Below, piece by piece: positions 23,687 through 37,899 of a stretch of DNA of 64,000 bases (its first letter is position 1; each line of letters begins with the position of its first letter). The stretch lies in the NCBI RefSeq assembly GCF_949987515.2, contig NW_027192658.1, positions 3,596,001-3,660,000 of the forward strand, in the 5' to 3' direction. Both the position numbers and the translations under genes were made by a program. The notes under the pieces were generated by a model that saw nothing but the letters and a program-made list of their open reading frames with translations, was not told the origin of the DNA and did no database searches. This DNA comes from Delphinus delphis (taxonomy: Eukaryota; Chordata; Mammalia; Artiodactyla; Delphinidae).

Positions 23687-25266
23687 ATTTACTTACAAAG
23701 CAATATCACTCAGCAATGAAATCTGTGTCATCAGGCCCTTAGCAGCACAATGAGTGGATTCAGGTATGATGATTCTAACTGAAATAAGTCACACAGAAAA
23801 AGAAACATCATAAGATATCAGTAATACACGGAATGTAAACTTGGCTACACAGGAACTGAATTACAGAACAGAACAGGGTCTCAAATTTAGAAAACCAACT
23901 TATTCTTGCTTAAGGGTAAAGGTGAGTTGGGGTGCTGCATAAAACCAGAGATTGAAATGAGCACAGATAAAGTTCCTTAAGCCAAATATGGAATAGACAA
24001 GAGCTACTCCTTGCTCAACGAAATGGACTCAACACACCATATTAAACGCCTAAGAATGTACCTTACTAGTAAGTATCTTAAAACCTATGGATTGCTATGT
24101 CTCCGAAAGAGAATCAAGCATGTGTACAGGGGCATAAACGCAGCAGTGATAGGATTGGAGAGGTTCGGTGAGCAAATGAAGACCCTTTGAAGTCATATTG
24201 CATGGTACCCATTCCAAGGGTTTCAACTATCCAGGTTTAAGGTATTCTTCCTTCAGCTAAAACATGCATGTGGAACCTAGAGTATGATCAACCATGTGAT
24301 CGGGAGACGTGTTCAAATATGTCTCAGTTTTCCTCCCCTGGTACTCGGGTGCAACATTCCAGAAGCTTTACTAACACTCTCCCCACTTGGAGAGTCAGCG
24401 CCTTTAACCTCCTGTTTGGCCCAGTTTGCAATTTCTGCGGAAGATGAACAGGAATAGCGAGAACCAATGAGAGGCTAGCTGGAGGTGTCTGGACGGGCAA
24501 ATTTAACTCTCATTTCCCACCAGGAAGAGGAATTAACCAAAGGCTCAGCATGCCGGGCCGGAACCAGATTAGGGCCTGAAGCCATCCTGCGGTGTTGCGG
24601 CCAGGTCACAAGAAAGCGAGTTGAAGAAAGGAGCTCAGGGGCACTGTAATTCACAAACCTGCAGAGTTATAAATGACAGCTATCGTCCAAAAATAGACTG
24701 AAGTAAGGCTGCCAAGAGGACTTGAATGCGGGGCAGAATTGCAGGAAACCGATTTCAGGAGGTAGACTGGAATTGCATTGAAAGCATAGGAAAAGAGGCA
24801 GAAGGTCCACAATGATGCACTTGGCCAAAAAGGGCGTATGCGTTTTTTCCTGAATATATTCAGGAAAAAACGCATACGCCCTTTTTGGCCAACCAAGCAA
24901 GCTTGCAAAGGAAATCTGCACTACAATGAAGTCTCACTTCCCCCCGGTCAAAAGGGCCATCTGAAAAAAGTGTAAAATCCAGAAAGGCAGGACAGGCCAT
25001 GGAGAACTGGGAGCCTTGTTATGCTGATGGGCGGGAAGTAAATTGCCAACAACCACTCGGGAGAAGTGTATGGTGTTTCCTGAAACATCTAAAAAACAAA
25101 GCAACAGAACCTAGGGCACTTCCACTTATGGTCCTATAGCTTAGGGAAATTAAAATCAAAAAGACACAGCCACCCCAAAGTTTGGTACGGCTCTGTTTAC
25201 AAGAACCTCGTTTACAGTACAAGTTCAACATCGCAGAAAGTGAAAAATGGATAAAGAAGTTGTGGT
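23687..25266 (+). repeat. Satellite monomer M16 (type A, block edge)
   Basis: It is 1580 bp long with a perfect palindrome at 24821-24892. It matches M34 up to 24,726 (caacacaccat, taccttactag, ccagaagctt), then diverges: cttgaatgcg, gaaggtcc, and a gcaggacag 3' part where M34 has gcaacag. Confidence 0.9.
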
Positions 25267-26845
25267 ATTTACTTACAAAGCAATATCACTCAGCAATGAA
25301 ATCTATGTCATCAGGCCCTTAGCATCACAATGAGTGGATTCAGGTATGATGATTCTAACTGAAATAAGTCACACAGAAAAAGAAACATCATAAGATATCA
25401 GTAATACACGGAATGTAAACTTGGCTACACAGGAACTGAATTACAGAACAGAACAGGGTCTCAAATTTAGAAAACCAACTTATGCTTGCTTAAGGGTAAA
25501 GGTGAGTTGGGGTGCTGCATAAAACCAGAGATTGAAATGAGCACAGATAAAGTTCCTTAAGTCAAATATGGAATAGACAAGAGCTACTGCTTGCTCAACG
25601 AAATGAACTCAACACCGCATATTAAACGCCTAAGAATGTACTTGACTAGTAAGTATCTTAAAACCTATGGATTGCTATGTCTCCGAAAGAGAATCAAGCA
25701 TGTGTACAGGGGCATAAACGCAGCAGTGATAGGATTGGAGAGGTTCGGTGAGCAAATGAAGACCCTTTGAAGTCATATTGCATGGTACCCATTACACGGG
25801 TCTTAACTCTCCAGGTTTAAGGTATTCTTCCTTCAGCTAAAACATGCATGTGGAACCCAAGTATGATCAACCATGTGAACGGGAGACGTGTTCAAATATG
25901 TCTCAGTTGTCCTCCCCTGGTACTCGGGTGCAACATTCCAGACGCTTTACTAACACTCTCCCCACTTGGAGAGTCAGTCCCTTTAACCTCCTGTTTGGCC
26001 CAGTTTGCAATTTCTGCGGAAGATGAACAGGAATAGCGAGAACCAATGAGAGACTAGCTGGAGGTGTCTGGACGGGCAAATTTAACTCTCATTTCCCACC
26101 AGGAAGAGGAATTCACCAAAGGCTCAGCGTGCCGTGCCAGAACCAGATTAGGGCCTGAAGCCATCCTGCGGTGTTGCGGCCAGGTCACAAGAAAGCGAGT
26201 TGAAGAAAGGAGCTCAGGGGCACTGTAATTCACAAACCTGCAGACTTATAAATGACAGCTATCGTCCAAAAATAGACTGAAGTAAGGCTGCCAAGAGGAC
26301 TTGAAAGCGGGGCAGAATTGCAGGAAACCGATTTCAGGAGGTAGACTGGAATTGCATTGCAAGCATAGGAAAAGAGGCAGAACGTCCACAATGATGCACT
26401 TGGCCAAAAAGGGCGTATGCGTTTTTTCCTGAATATATTCAGGAAAAAACGCATACGCCCTTTTTGGCCAACCAAGCAAGCTTGCAAAGGAAATCTGCAC
26501 TACAATGAAGTCTCACTTCCCCCCGGTCAAAAGGGCCATCTGAAAAAAGTGTAAAATCCAGAAAGACAAGACAGGCCATGGAGAACTGGGAGCCTTGTTA
26601 TGCTGATGGGCGGGATGTAAATTGCCAACAACCACTCGGGAGAAGTGTATGGTGTTTCCTGAAACATGTAAAAAACAAAGCAACAGAACCTAGGGCACTT
26701 CCACTTATGGTCCTATAGCTTAGGGAAATTAAAATCAAAAAGACACAGCCACCCCAAAGTTTGGAACGGCTCTGTTTACAAGAACCTCGTTTACAGTACA
26801 AGTTCAACATTGCAGAAAGTGAAAAATGGATAAAGAAGTTGTGGT
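25267..26845 (+). repeat. Satellite monomer M17 (type A)
   Basis: It is 1579 bp long with a perfect palindrome at 26400-26471. It carries ctatgtcatc and tagcatcac near the start, which are shared with M37 and M39-M41, plus cagacttata, ttgcaagcatag and acatgtaaaaaac. It has no match 28.4 kb downstream. Confidence 0.9.
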
Positions 26846-28425
26846 ATTTACTTACAAAGCAATATCACTCAGCAATGAAATCTGTGTCATCAGGCCCTTA
26901 GCAGCACAATGAGTGGATTCAGGTATGATGATTCTAACTGAAGTAAGTCACACAGAAAAAGAAACATCATAAGATATCAGTAATACACGGAATGTAAACT
27001 TGGCTACACAGGAACTGAATTACAGAACAGAACAGGGTCTCAAATTTAGAAAACCAACTTATGCTTGCTTAAGGGTAAAGGTGAGTTGGGGTGCTGCATA
27101 AAACCAGAGATTGAAATGAGCACAGATAAAGTTCCTTAAGCCAAATATGGAATAGACAAGAGCTACTCCTTGCTCAACGAAATGGACTCAACACCGCATA
27201 TTAAACTCCTAAGAATGTACCTGACTAGTAAGTATCGTAAAACCTATGGATTGCTATGTCTCCGAAAGAGAATCAAGCGTGTGTACAGGGGCATAAACGC
27301 AGCAGTGATAGGATTGGAGATGTTCGGTGAGCAAATGAAGACCCTTTGAAGTCATATTGCATGGTACCCATTCCACAGGTTTCAAATACCCAGGTTTAAG
27401 GTATTCATCCTTCAGCTAAAACATGCATGTAGAACCTAGAATATGATCAACCATGTGATCGGGAGACGTGTTCAAATATGTCTCAATTTTCGTACCCTGG
27501 TACTCGGGTGCAACATTCCAGACGCTTTACTAACACTCTCCCCACTTGGAGAGTCAGTCCCTTTAACCTCCTGTTTGGCCCAGTTTGCAATTTCTGCGGA
27601 AGATGAACAGGAATAGCGAGAACCAATGAGAGACTAGCTGGAGGTGTCTGGACGGGCAAATTTAACTCTCATTTCCCACCAGGAAGAGGAATTAACCAAA
27701 GGCTCAGCGTGCCGTGCCAGAACCAGATTAGGGCCTGAAGCCATCCTGCTGTGTTGCGGCCAGCTCAAAAGAAAGCGAGTTGAAGAAAGGAGCTCAGGGG
27801 CACTGTAATTCACAAACCTGCAGAGTTATAAATGACAGCTATCGTCCAAAAATACACTGAAGTAAGGCTGCCAAGAGGACTTGAAAGCGGGGCAGAATTG
27901 CAGGAAACCGATTTCAGGAGGTAGACTGGAATTGCATTGAAAGCATAGGAAAAGAGGCAGAACGTCCACAATGATGCACTTGGCCAAAAAGGGCGTATGC
28001 GTTTTTTCCTGAATATATTCAGGAAAAAACGCATACGCCCTTTTTGGCCAACCAAGCAAGCTTGCAAAGGAAATCTGCACTACAATGAAGTCTCACTTCC
28101 CCCCGGTCAAAAGGGCCATCTGAAAAAAGTGTAAAATCCAGAAAGGCAGGACAGGCCATGGAGAACTGGGAGCCTTGTTATGCTGATGGGCGGGATGTAA
28201 ATTGCCAACAACCACTCGGGAGAAGTGTATGGTGTTTCCTGAAACATCTAAAAAACAAAGCAACAGAACCTAGGGCACTTCCACTTATGGTCCTATAGCT
28301 TAGGGAAATTAAAATCAAAAAGACACAGCCACCCCAAAGTTTGGTACGGCTCTGTTTACAAGAACCTCGTTTACAGTACAAGTTCAACATCGCAGAAATT
28401 GAAAAATGGATAAAGAAGTTGTGGT
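26846..28425 (+). repeat. Satellite monomer M18 (type A)
   Basis: It is 1580 bp long with a perfect palindrome at 27980-28051. Its 5' part resembles M2 (atgttcgg, tgtagaacc, ctcaattttcg). It also has attaaactcc and cctgctgtgttg. Its 3' part has the tttggtacgg variant that M16 carries. Confidence 0.9.
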
Positions 28426-30004
28426 ATTTACTTACAAAGCAATATCACTCAGCAATGAAATCTGTGTCATCAGGCCCTTAGCAGCACAATGAGTGGATTC
28501 AGGTATGATGATTCTAACTGAAGTAAGTCACACAGAAAAAGAAACATCATAAGATATCAGTAATACACGGAATGTAAACTTGGCTACACAGGAACTGAAT
28601 TACAGAACAGAACAGGGTCTCAAATTTAGAAAACCAACTTATGCTTGCTTAAGGGGAAAGGTGAGTTGGGGTGCTGCATAAAACCAGAGATTGAAATGAG
28701 CACAGATAAAGTTCCTTAAGTCAAATATGGAATAGACAAGAGCTACTCCTTGCTCAACGAAATGGACTCAACACCGCATATTAAACGCCTAAGAATGTAC
28801 CTGACTAGTAAGTATCTTAAAACCTATGGATTGCTATGTCTCCGAAAGAGAATCAAGCATGTGTACAGGGGCATAAACGCAGCAGTGATAGGATTGGAGA
28901 GGTTCGGTGAGCAAATGAAGACCCTTTGAAGTCATATTGCATGGTACCCATTACACGGGTCTTAACTCTCCAGGTTTAAGGTATTCTTCCTTCAGCTAAA
29001 ACATGCATGTGGAACCCAAGTATGATCAACCATGTGAACGGGAGACGTGTTCAAATATGTCTCAGTTGTCCTCCCCTGGTACTCGGGTGCAACATTCCAG
29101 ACGCTTTACTAACACTCTCCCCACTTGGAGAGTCAGTGCCTTTAACCTCCTGTTTGGCCCAGTTTGCCATTTCTGCGGAAGATGAACAGGAATAGCGAGA
29201 ACCAATGAGAGGCTAGCTGGAGGTGTCTGGACGGGCAAATTTAACTCTCATTTCCCACCAGGAAGAGGAAATAACCAAAGGCTCAGCGTGCCGTGCCTGA
29301 ACCAGATTAGGGCCTGAAGCCATCCTGCGGTGTTGCGGCCAGGTCACAAGAAAGCGAGTTGAAGAAAGGAGCTCAGGGGCACTGTAATTCACAAACCTGC
29401 AGAGTTATAAATGACAGCTATCGTCCAAAAATAGACTGAAGTAAGGCTGCCAAGAGAACTTGAAAGCGGGGCAGAATTGCAGGAAACCGATTTCAGGAGG
29501 TAGACTGGAATTGCATTGAAAGCATAGGAAAAGAGGCAGAACGTCCACAATGATGCACTTGGCCTAAAAGGGCGTATGCGTTTTTTCCTGAATATATTCA
29601 GGAAAAAACGCATACGCCCTTTTTGGCCAACCAAGCAATCTTGCAAAGGAAATCTGAACTACAATGAAGTCTCACTTCCCCCCGGTCAAAAGGGCCATCT
29701 GAAAAAAGTGTAAAATCCAGAAAGGCAGGACAGGCCATGGAGAACTGGGAGCCTTGTTATGCTGATGGGCGGGATGTAAATTGCCAACAACCACTCGGGA
29801 GAAGTGTATGGTGTTTCCTGAAACATCTAAAAAACAAAGCAACAGAACCTAGGGCACTTCCACTTATGGTCCTATAGCTTAGGGAAATTAAAATCAAAAA
29901 GACACAGCCACCCCAAAGTTTGGAACGGCTCTGTTTACAAGAACCTCGTTTACAGTACAAGTTCAACATCGCAGAAAGTGAAAAATGGATAAAGAAGTTG
30001 TGGT
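28426..30004 (+). repeat. Satellite monomer M19 (pairs with M1)
   Basis: It is 1579 bp long. The palindrome at 29559-29630 has the same ggcct mismatch as M1. Differences from M1 that I noticed are at 29115, 29298 and 29457. Confidence 0.9.
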
Positions 30005-31582
30005 ATTTACTTACAAAGCAATATCACTCAGCAATGAAATCTGTGTCATCAGGCCCTTAGCAGCACAATGAGTGGATTCAGGTATGATGATTCTAACTGA
30101 AGTAAGTCACACAGAAAAAGAAACATCATAAGATATCAGTAATACACGGAATGTAAACTTGGCTACACAGGAACTGAATTACAGAACAGAACAGGGTCTC
30201 AAATTTAGAAAACCAACTTATGCTTGCTTAAGGGGAAAGGTGAGTTGGGGTGCTGCATAAAACCAGAGATTGAAATGAGCAGATATAAAGTTCCTTAAGC
30301 CAAATATGGAATAGACAAGAGCTACTCCTTGCTCAACGAAATGGACTCAACACCGCATATTAAACGCCTAAGAATGTACCTGACTAGTAAGTATCGTAAA
30401 ACCTATGGATTGCTATGTCTCCGAAAGAGAATCAAGCGTGTGGACAGGGGCATAAACGCAGCAGTGATAGGATTGGAGATGTTCGGTGAGCAAATGAAGA
30501 CCCTTTGAAGTCATATTGCATGGTACCCATTCCACAGGTTTCAAATACCCAGGTTTAAGGTATTCTTCCTTCAGCTAAAACATGCATGTAGAACCTAGAG
30601 TATGATCAACCATGTGATCGGGAGACGTGTTCAAATATGTCTCAATTTTCGTACCCTGGTACTCGGGTGCAACATTCCAGACGCTTTACTAACACTCTCC
30701 CCACTTGGAGAGTCAGCGCCTTTAACCTCCTGTTTGGCCCAGTTTGCAATTTCTGCGGAAGATGAACAGGAATAGCGAGAACCAATGAGAGACTAGCTGG
30801 AGGTGTCTGGACGGGCAAATTTAACTCTCATTTCCCACCAGGAAGAGGAATTAACCAAAGGCTCAGCGTGCCGTGCCGGAACCAGATTAGGGCCTGAAGC
30901 CATCCTGCGGTGTTGCGGCCACGTCAAAAGAAAGCGAGTTGAAGAAAGGAGCTCAGGGGCACTGTAATTCACAAACCTGCAGAGTTATAAATGACAGCTA
31001 TCGTCCAAAAATAGACTGAAGTAAGGCTGCCAAGAGGACTTGAAAGCGGGGCAGAATTGCAAGAAACCGATTTCAGGAGGTAGACTGGAATTGCATTGAA
31101 AGCATAGGAAAAGAGGCAGAACGTCCACAATGATGCACTTGGCCAAAAAGGGCGTATGCGTTTTTTCCTGAATATATTCAGGAAAAAACGCATACGCCCT
31201 TTTTGGCCAACCAAGCAAGCTTGCAAAGGAAATCTGCACTACAATGAAGTCTCACTTCCCCCCGGTCAAAAGGGCCATCTGAAAAAAGTGTAAAATCCAG
31301 AAAGGCAACAGGCCATTGAGAACTGGGAGCCTTGTTATGCTGATGGGCGGGATGTAAATTGCCAACAGACACTTGGGAGAAGTGTATGGTGTTTCCTGAA
31401 ACATCTAAAAAACAAAGCAACAGAGCCTAGGGCACTGCCACTTATGGTCCTATAGCTTAGGGAAATTAAAATCAAAAAGACACAGCCACCCCAAAGTTTG
31501 GGACGCCTCTGTTTACAAGAACCTCGTTTACAGTACAAGTTCAGCATCGCAGAAAGTGAAAAATGGATAAAGAAGTTGTGGT
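30005..31582 (+). repeat. Satellite monomer M20 (pairs with M2)
   Basis: It is 1578 bp long with a perfect palindrome at 31139-31210. It differs from M2 by gtggacagg (M2 gtgtacagg) and by cgtcaaaag (M2 cgtcacaag). Confidence 0.9.
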
Positions 31583-33160
31583 ATTTACTTACAAAGCAAT
31601 ATCACTCAGCAATGAAATCTGTGTCATCAGGCCCTTAGCAGCACAATGAGTGGATTCAGGTATGATGATTCTAACTGAAATAAGTCACACAGAAAAGAAA
31701 CATCATAAGATATCAGTAATACACGGAATGTAAACTTGGCTACACAGGAACTGAATTACAGAACAGAACAGGGTCTCAAATTTAGAAAACCAACTTAGGC
31801 TTGCTTAAGGGTAAAGGTGAGTTGGGGTTCTACATAAAACCAGAGATTGAAATGAGCACAGATAAAGTTCCTTAAGTCAAATATGGAATAGACAAGAGCT
31901 ACTCCTTGCTCAACGAAATGGACTCAACACCGCATATTAAACGCCTAAGAATGTACCTGACTAGTAAGTATCGTAAAACCTATGTATTGCTATGTCTCCA
32001 AAAGAGAATCAAGCATGTGTACAGGGGCATAAACGCAGCAGTGATAGGATTGGAGAGGTTCGGTGAGCAAATGAAGACCCTTTGAAGTCATATTGCATGG
32101 TACCCATTCCACGGGTCTCAACTCTCCAGGTTTAAGGTATTCTTCCTTCAGCTAAAACATGCATGTGGAACCCAAGTATGATCAACCATGTGAACGGGAG
32201 ACGTGTTCAAATATGTCTCAGTTTTCCTCCCCTGGTACTCGTGTGCAACATTCCAGACGCTTTACTAACACTCTCCCCACTTGGAGAGTCAGCGCCTTTA
32301 ACCTCCTGTTTGGCCCAGTTTGCAATTTCTGCGGAAGATGAACAGGAATAGTGAGAACCAATGAGAGACTAGCTGGAGGTGTCTGGACGGGCAAATTTAA
32401 CTCTCATTTCCCACCAGGAAGAGGAATTAACCAAAGGCTCAGCATGCCGGGCCGGAACCAGATTAGGGCCTGAAGCCATCCTGCGGTGTTGCGGCCAGGT
32501 CACAAGAAAGCGAGTTGAAGAAAGGAGCTCAGGGGCACTGTAATTCACAAACCTGCAGAGTTATAAATGACAGCTATCGTCCAAAAATAGACTGAAGTAA
32601 GGCTGCCAAGAGGACTTGAAAGCGGGGCAGAATTGCAAGAAACCGATTTCAGGAGGTAGACTGGAATTGCATTGAAAGCATAGGAAAAGAGGCAGAACGT
32701 CCACAATGATGCACTTGGCCAAAAAGGGCGTATGCGTTTTTTCCTGAATATATTCAGGAAAAAACGCATACGCCCTTTTTGGACAACCAAGCAAGCTTGC
32801 AAAGGAAATCTGCACTACAATGAAGTCTCACTTCCCCCCGGTCAAAAGGGCCATCTGAAAAAAGTGTAAAATCCAGAAAGGCAGGACAGGCCATGGACAA
32901 CTGGGAGCCTTGTTATGCTGATGGGCGGGATGTAAATTGCCAACAACCACTCGGGAGAAGTGTATGGTGTTTCCTGAAACATCTAAAAAACAAAGCAACA
33001 GAACCTAGGGCACTTCCACTTATGGTCCTATAGCTTAGGGAAATTAAAATCAAAAAGACACAGCCACCCCAAAGTTTGGAACGGCTCTGTTTACAAGAAC
33101 CTCGTTTACAGTACAAGTTCAACATCGCAGAAAGTGAAAAATGGATAAAGAAGTTGTGGT
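31583..33160 (+). repeat. Satellite monomer M21 (pairs with M3)
   Basis: It is 1578 bp long. The palindrome at 32715-32786 has one mismatch (ggacaa on the right), unlike M3. It also has ctcgtgtgc where M3 has ctcgggtgc. Confidence 0.9.
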
Positions 33161-34739
33161 ATTTACTTACAAAGCAATATCACTCAGCAATGAAATCTGT
33201 GTCATCAGGCCCTTAGCAGCACAATGAGTGGATTCAGGTATGATGATTCTAACTGAAGTAAGTCACACAGAAAAAGAAACATCATAAGATATCAGTAATA
33301 CACGGAATGTAAACTTGGCTACACAGGAACTGAATTACAGAACAGAACAGGGTCTCAAATTTAGAAAACCAACTTATGCTTGCTTAAGGGTAAAGGTGAG
33401 TTGGGGTGCTGCATAAAACCAGAGATTGAAATGAGCACAGATAAAGTTCCTTAAGCCAAATATGGAATAGACAAGAGCTACTCCTTGCTCAACGAAATGG
33501 ACTCAACACCCCATATTAAACGCCTAAGAATGTACCTGACTAGTAAGTATCTTAAAACCTATGGATTGCTATGTCTCCGAAAGAGAATCAAGCATGTGTA
33601 CAGGGGCATAAACGCAGCAGTGATAGGATTGGAGAGGTTCGGTGAGCAAATGAAGACCCTTTGAAGTCATATTGCATGGTACCCATTACACGGGTCTTAA
33701 CTCTCCAGGTTTAAGGTATTCTTCCTTCAGCTAAAACATGCATGTGGAACCCAAGTATGATCAACCATGTGAACGGGAGACGTGTTCAAATATGTCTCAG
33801 TTTTCCTCCCCTGGTACTCGGGTGCAACATTCCAGACGCTTTACTAACACTCTCCCCACTTGGAGAGTCAGCGCCTTTAACCTCCTGTTTGGCCCAGTTT
33901 GCAATTTCTGCGGAAGATGAACAGGAATAGCGAGAACCAATGAGAGGCTAGCTGGAGGTGTCTGGACGGGCAAATTTAACTCTCATTTCCCACCAGGAAG
34001 AGGAAATAACCAAAGGCTCAGCGTGCCGTGCTGGAACCAGATTAGGGCCTGAAGCCATCCTGCGGTGTTGCGGCCAGGTCACAAGAAAGCAAGTTGAAGA
34101 AAGGAGCTCAGGGGCACTGTAATTCACAAACCTGCAGATTTATAAATGACAGCTATCGTCCAAAAATAGACTGAAGTAAGGCTGCCAAGAGGACTTGAAA
34201 GCGGGGCAGAATTGCAGGAAACCGATTTCAGGAGGTAGACTGGAATTGCATTGAAAGCATAGGAAAAGAGGCAGAACGTCCACAATGATGCACTTGGCCA
34301 AAAAGGGCGTATGCGTTTTTTCCTGAATATATTCAGGAAAAAACGCATACGCCCTTTTTGGCCAACCAAGCAAGCTTGCAAAGGAAATCTGCACTACAAT
34401 GAAGTCTCACTTCCCCCCGGTCAAAAGGGCCATCTGAAAAAAGTGTAAAATCCAGAAAGGCAGGACAGGCCATGGAGAACTGGGAGCCTTGTTATGCTGA
34501 TGGGCGGGATGTAAATTGCCAACAGACACTCGGGAGAAGTGTATGGTGTTTCCTGAAACATCAAAAAAACAAAGCAACAGAGCCTAGGGCACTGCCACTT
34601 ATGGTCCTATAGCTTAGGGAAATTAAAATCAAAAAGACACAGCCACCCCAAAGTTTGGGACGCCTCTGTTTACAAGAACCTCGTTTACAGTACAAGTTCA
34701 ACATCGCAGAAAGTGAAAAATGGATAAAGAAGTTGTGGT
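33161..34739 (+). repeat. Satellite monomer M22 (pairs with M4)
   Basis: It is 1579 bp long with a perfect palindrome at 34294-34365. It has acaccccat where M4 has acaccgcat. Confidence 0.9.
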
Positions 34740-36319
34740 ATTTACTTACAAAGCAATATCACTCAGCAATGAAATCTGTGTCATCAGGCCCTTAGCAGCA
34801 CAATGAGTGGATTCAGGTATGATGATTCTAACTGAAATAAGTCACACAGAAAAAGAAACATCATAAGATATCAGTAATACACGGAATGTAAACTTGGCTA
34901 CACAGGAACTGAATTACAGAACAGAACAGGGTCTCCAATTTAGAAAACCAACTTATGCTTGCTTAAGGGGAAAGGTGAGTTGGGGTGCTGCATAAAACCA
35001 GAGATTGAAATGAGCACAGATAAAGTTCCTTAAGTCAAATATGGAATAGACAAGAGCTACTCCTTGCTCAACGAAATGGACTCAACACCGCATATTAAAC
35101 GCCTAAGAATGTACCTGACTAGTAAGTATCGTAAAACCTATGGATTGCTATGTCTCCGAAAGAGAATCAAGCATGTGTACAGGGGCATAAACGCAGCAGT
35201 GATAGGATTGGAGAGGTTCGGTGAGCAAATGAAGACCCTTTGAAGTCATATTGCATGGTACCCATTCCACGGGTTTCAACTACCCAGGTTTTAGGTATTC
35301 TTCCTTCAGCTAAAACATGCATGTGGAACCCAGAGTATGATCAACCATGTGATCGGGAGACGTGTTCAAATATGTGTCAGTTTTCCTCCCCTGGTACTCG
35401 GGTGCAACATTCCAGACGCCTTACTAACTCTCTCCCCACTTGGAGAGTCAGCGCCTTTAACCTCCTGTTTGGCACAGTTTGCAATTTCTGCGGAAGATGA
35501 ACAGGAATAGCGAGAACCAATGAGAGGCTAGCTGGAGGTGTCTGGACGGGCAAATTTAACTCTCATTTCCCACCAGGAAGAGGAATTAACCAAAGGCTCA
35601 GCGTGCCATGCCGGAACCAGATTAGGGCCTGAAGCCATCCTGCGGTGTTGCGGCCAGCTCAAAAGAAAGCGAGTTGAAGAAAGGAGCTCAGGGGCACTGT
35701 AATTCACAAACCTGCAGAGTTATAAATGACAGCTATCGTCCAAAAATAGACTGAAGTAAGGCTGCCAAGAGGACTTGAAAGCGGGGCAGAATTGCAGGAA
35801 ACCGATTTCAGGAGGTAGACTGGAATTGCATTGAAAGCATAGGAAAAGAGGCAGAACGTCCACAATGATGCACTTGGCCAAAAAGGGCGTATGCGTGTTT
35901 TCCTGAATATATTCAGGAAAACACGCATACGCCCTTTTTGGCCAACCAAGCAAGCTTGCAAAGGAAATCTGCACTGCAATGAAGTCTCACTTCCCCCCGG
36001 TCAAAAGGGCCATCTGAAAAAAGTGTAAAATCCAGAAAGGCAGGACAGGCCATGGAGAACTGGGAGCCTTGTTATGCTGATGGGCGGGATGTAAATTGCC
36101 AACAACCACTCGGGAGAAGTGTATGGTGTTTCCTGAAACATCTAAAAAACAAAGCAACAGAACCTAGGGCACTTCCACTTATGGTCCTATAGCTTAGGGA
36201 AATTAAAATCAAAAAGACACAGCCACCCCAAAGTTTGGAACGGCTCTGTTTACAAGAACCTCATTTACAGTACAAGTTCAACATCGCAGAAAGTGAAAAA
36301 TGGATAAAGAAGTTGTGGT
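34740..36319 (+). repeat. Satellite monomer M23 (pairs with M5)
   Basis: It is 1580 bp long. The palindrome at 35874-35945 has both arms changed, as in M5. I noticed no difference from M5. Confidence 0.9.
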
Positions 36320-37899
36320 ATTCACTTACAAAGCAATATCACTCAGCAATGAAATCTGTGTCATCAGTCCCTTAGCAGCACAATGAGTGGATTCAGGTAT
36401 GATGATTCTAACTGAAATAAGTCACACAGAAAAAGAAACATCATAAGATATCAGTAATACACGGAATGGAAACTTGGCTACACAGGAACTGAATTACAGA
36501 ACAGAACAGGGTCTCAAATTTAGAAAAACAACTTATGCTTGCTTAAGAGTAACGGTGAGTTGGGGTGCTGCATAAAACCAGAGATTGAAATGAGCACAGA
36601 TAAAGTTCCTTAAGCCAAATATGGAATAGACAAGAGCTACTCCTTGCTCAACGAAATGGACTCAACACCGCATATTAAACGCCTAAGAATGTACCTGACT
36701 TGTAAGTATCTTAAAACCTATGGATTGCTATGTCTCCGAAAGAGAATCAAGCATGAGTACAGGGGCATAAACGCAGCAGTGATAGGATTGGAGAGGTGCG
36801 GTGAGCAAATGAAGACCCTTTGAAGTCATATTGCATGGTACCCATTCCACGGGTTTCAACTACAGAGGTTTAAGGTATTCTTCCTTCAGCTAAAACATGC
36901 ATGTGGAACCTAGAGTATGATCAACCATGTGATCGGGAGACGTGTTCAAATATGTCTCAGTTTTCGTACCCTGGTACTCGGGTGCAACATTCCAGACGCT
37001 TTACTAACACTCTCCCCACTTGGAGCGTCAGTCCCTTTAACATCCTGTTTGGCCCAGTTTGCAATTTCTGCGGAAGATGAACAGGAATAGCGAGAACCAA
37101 TGAGAGGCTAGCTGGAGGTGTCTGGACGGGCAAATTTAACTCTCATTTCCCACCAGGAAGAGGAATTAACCAAAGGCTCAGCGTGCCATGCCGGAACCAT
37201 ATTAGGGCCTGAAGCCATCCTGCGGTGTTGCGGCCAGCTCAAAAGAAAGCGAGTTGAAGAAAGGAGCTCAGGGGCACTGTAATTCACAAACCTGCAGAGT
37301 TATAAATGACAGCTATCGTCCAAAAATAGACTGAAGTAAGGCTGCCAAGAGGACTTGAAAGCGGGGCAGAATTGCAGGAAACCGATTTCAGGAGGTAGAC
37401 TGGAATTGCATTGAAAGCATAGGAAAAGAGGCAGAACGTCCACAATGATGCACTTGGCCAAAAAGGGCGTATGCATGTTTTCCTGAATATATTCAGGAAA
37501 AAACGCATACGCCCTTTTTGGCCAACCAAGCAAGCTTGCAAAGGAAATCTGCACTACAATGAAGTCTCACTTCCCCCCGGTCAAAAGGGCCATCTCAAAA
37601 AAGTGTAAAATCCAGAAAGGCAGGACAGGCCATGGAGAACTGGGAGCCTTGTTATGCTGATGGGCGGGATGTAAATTGCCAACAACCACTCGGGAGAAGT
37701 GTATGGTGTTTCCTGAAACATCTAAAAAACAAAGCAACAGAGCCTAGGGCACTGCCACTTATGGTCCTATAGCTTAGGGAAATTAAAATCAAAAAGACAC
37801 AGCCACCCCAAAGTTTGGGACGCCTCTGGTTACAAGAACCTCGTTTACAGTACAAGTTCAACATCGCAGAAAGTGAAAAATGGATAAAGAAGTTGTGGT
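36320..37899 (+). repeat. Satellite monomer M24 (type B, positional partner of M6)
   Basis: It is 1580 bp long. The palindrome at 37454-37525 has two mismatches (left-arm variant only). It shares catgagtac, gagcgtcag, taacatcc and accatattag with M6, but has acaatg, gagcctag and ctgcc after the palindrome, where M6 carries an M5-like tract. Confidence 0.9.

Larger units (their letters stand above)
1..24726 (+). repeat. 28.4-kb-period block, copy A (M1 to mid M16)
   Basis: This stretch recurs at an offset of 28,425 bp (28,424 after small indels), which is 18 monomers. Rare variants are shared in order: the agatata rearrangement in M2/M20, the M3/M21 pair lacking one A near base 3268, the M5/M23 compensated palindrome, the M14/M32 gaattagagaac variant, and the M15/M33 ttgtcg ending. 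M1 and M19 differ at only three positions that I noticed (690, 873, 1032). The left end is cut by the window. The right end is set at the last agreeing base before 24,727. It may be a higher-order repeat, a segmental duplication or an assembly duplication. Confidence 0.85.
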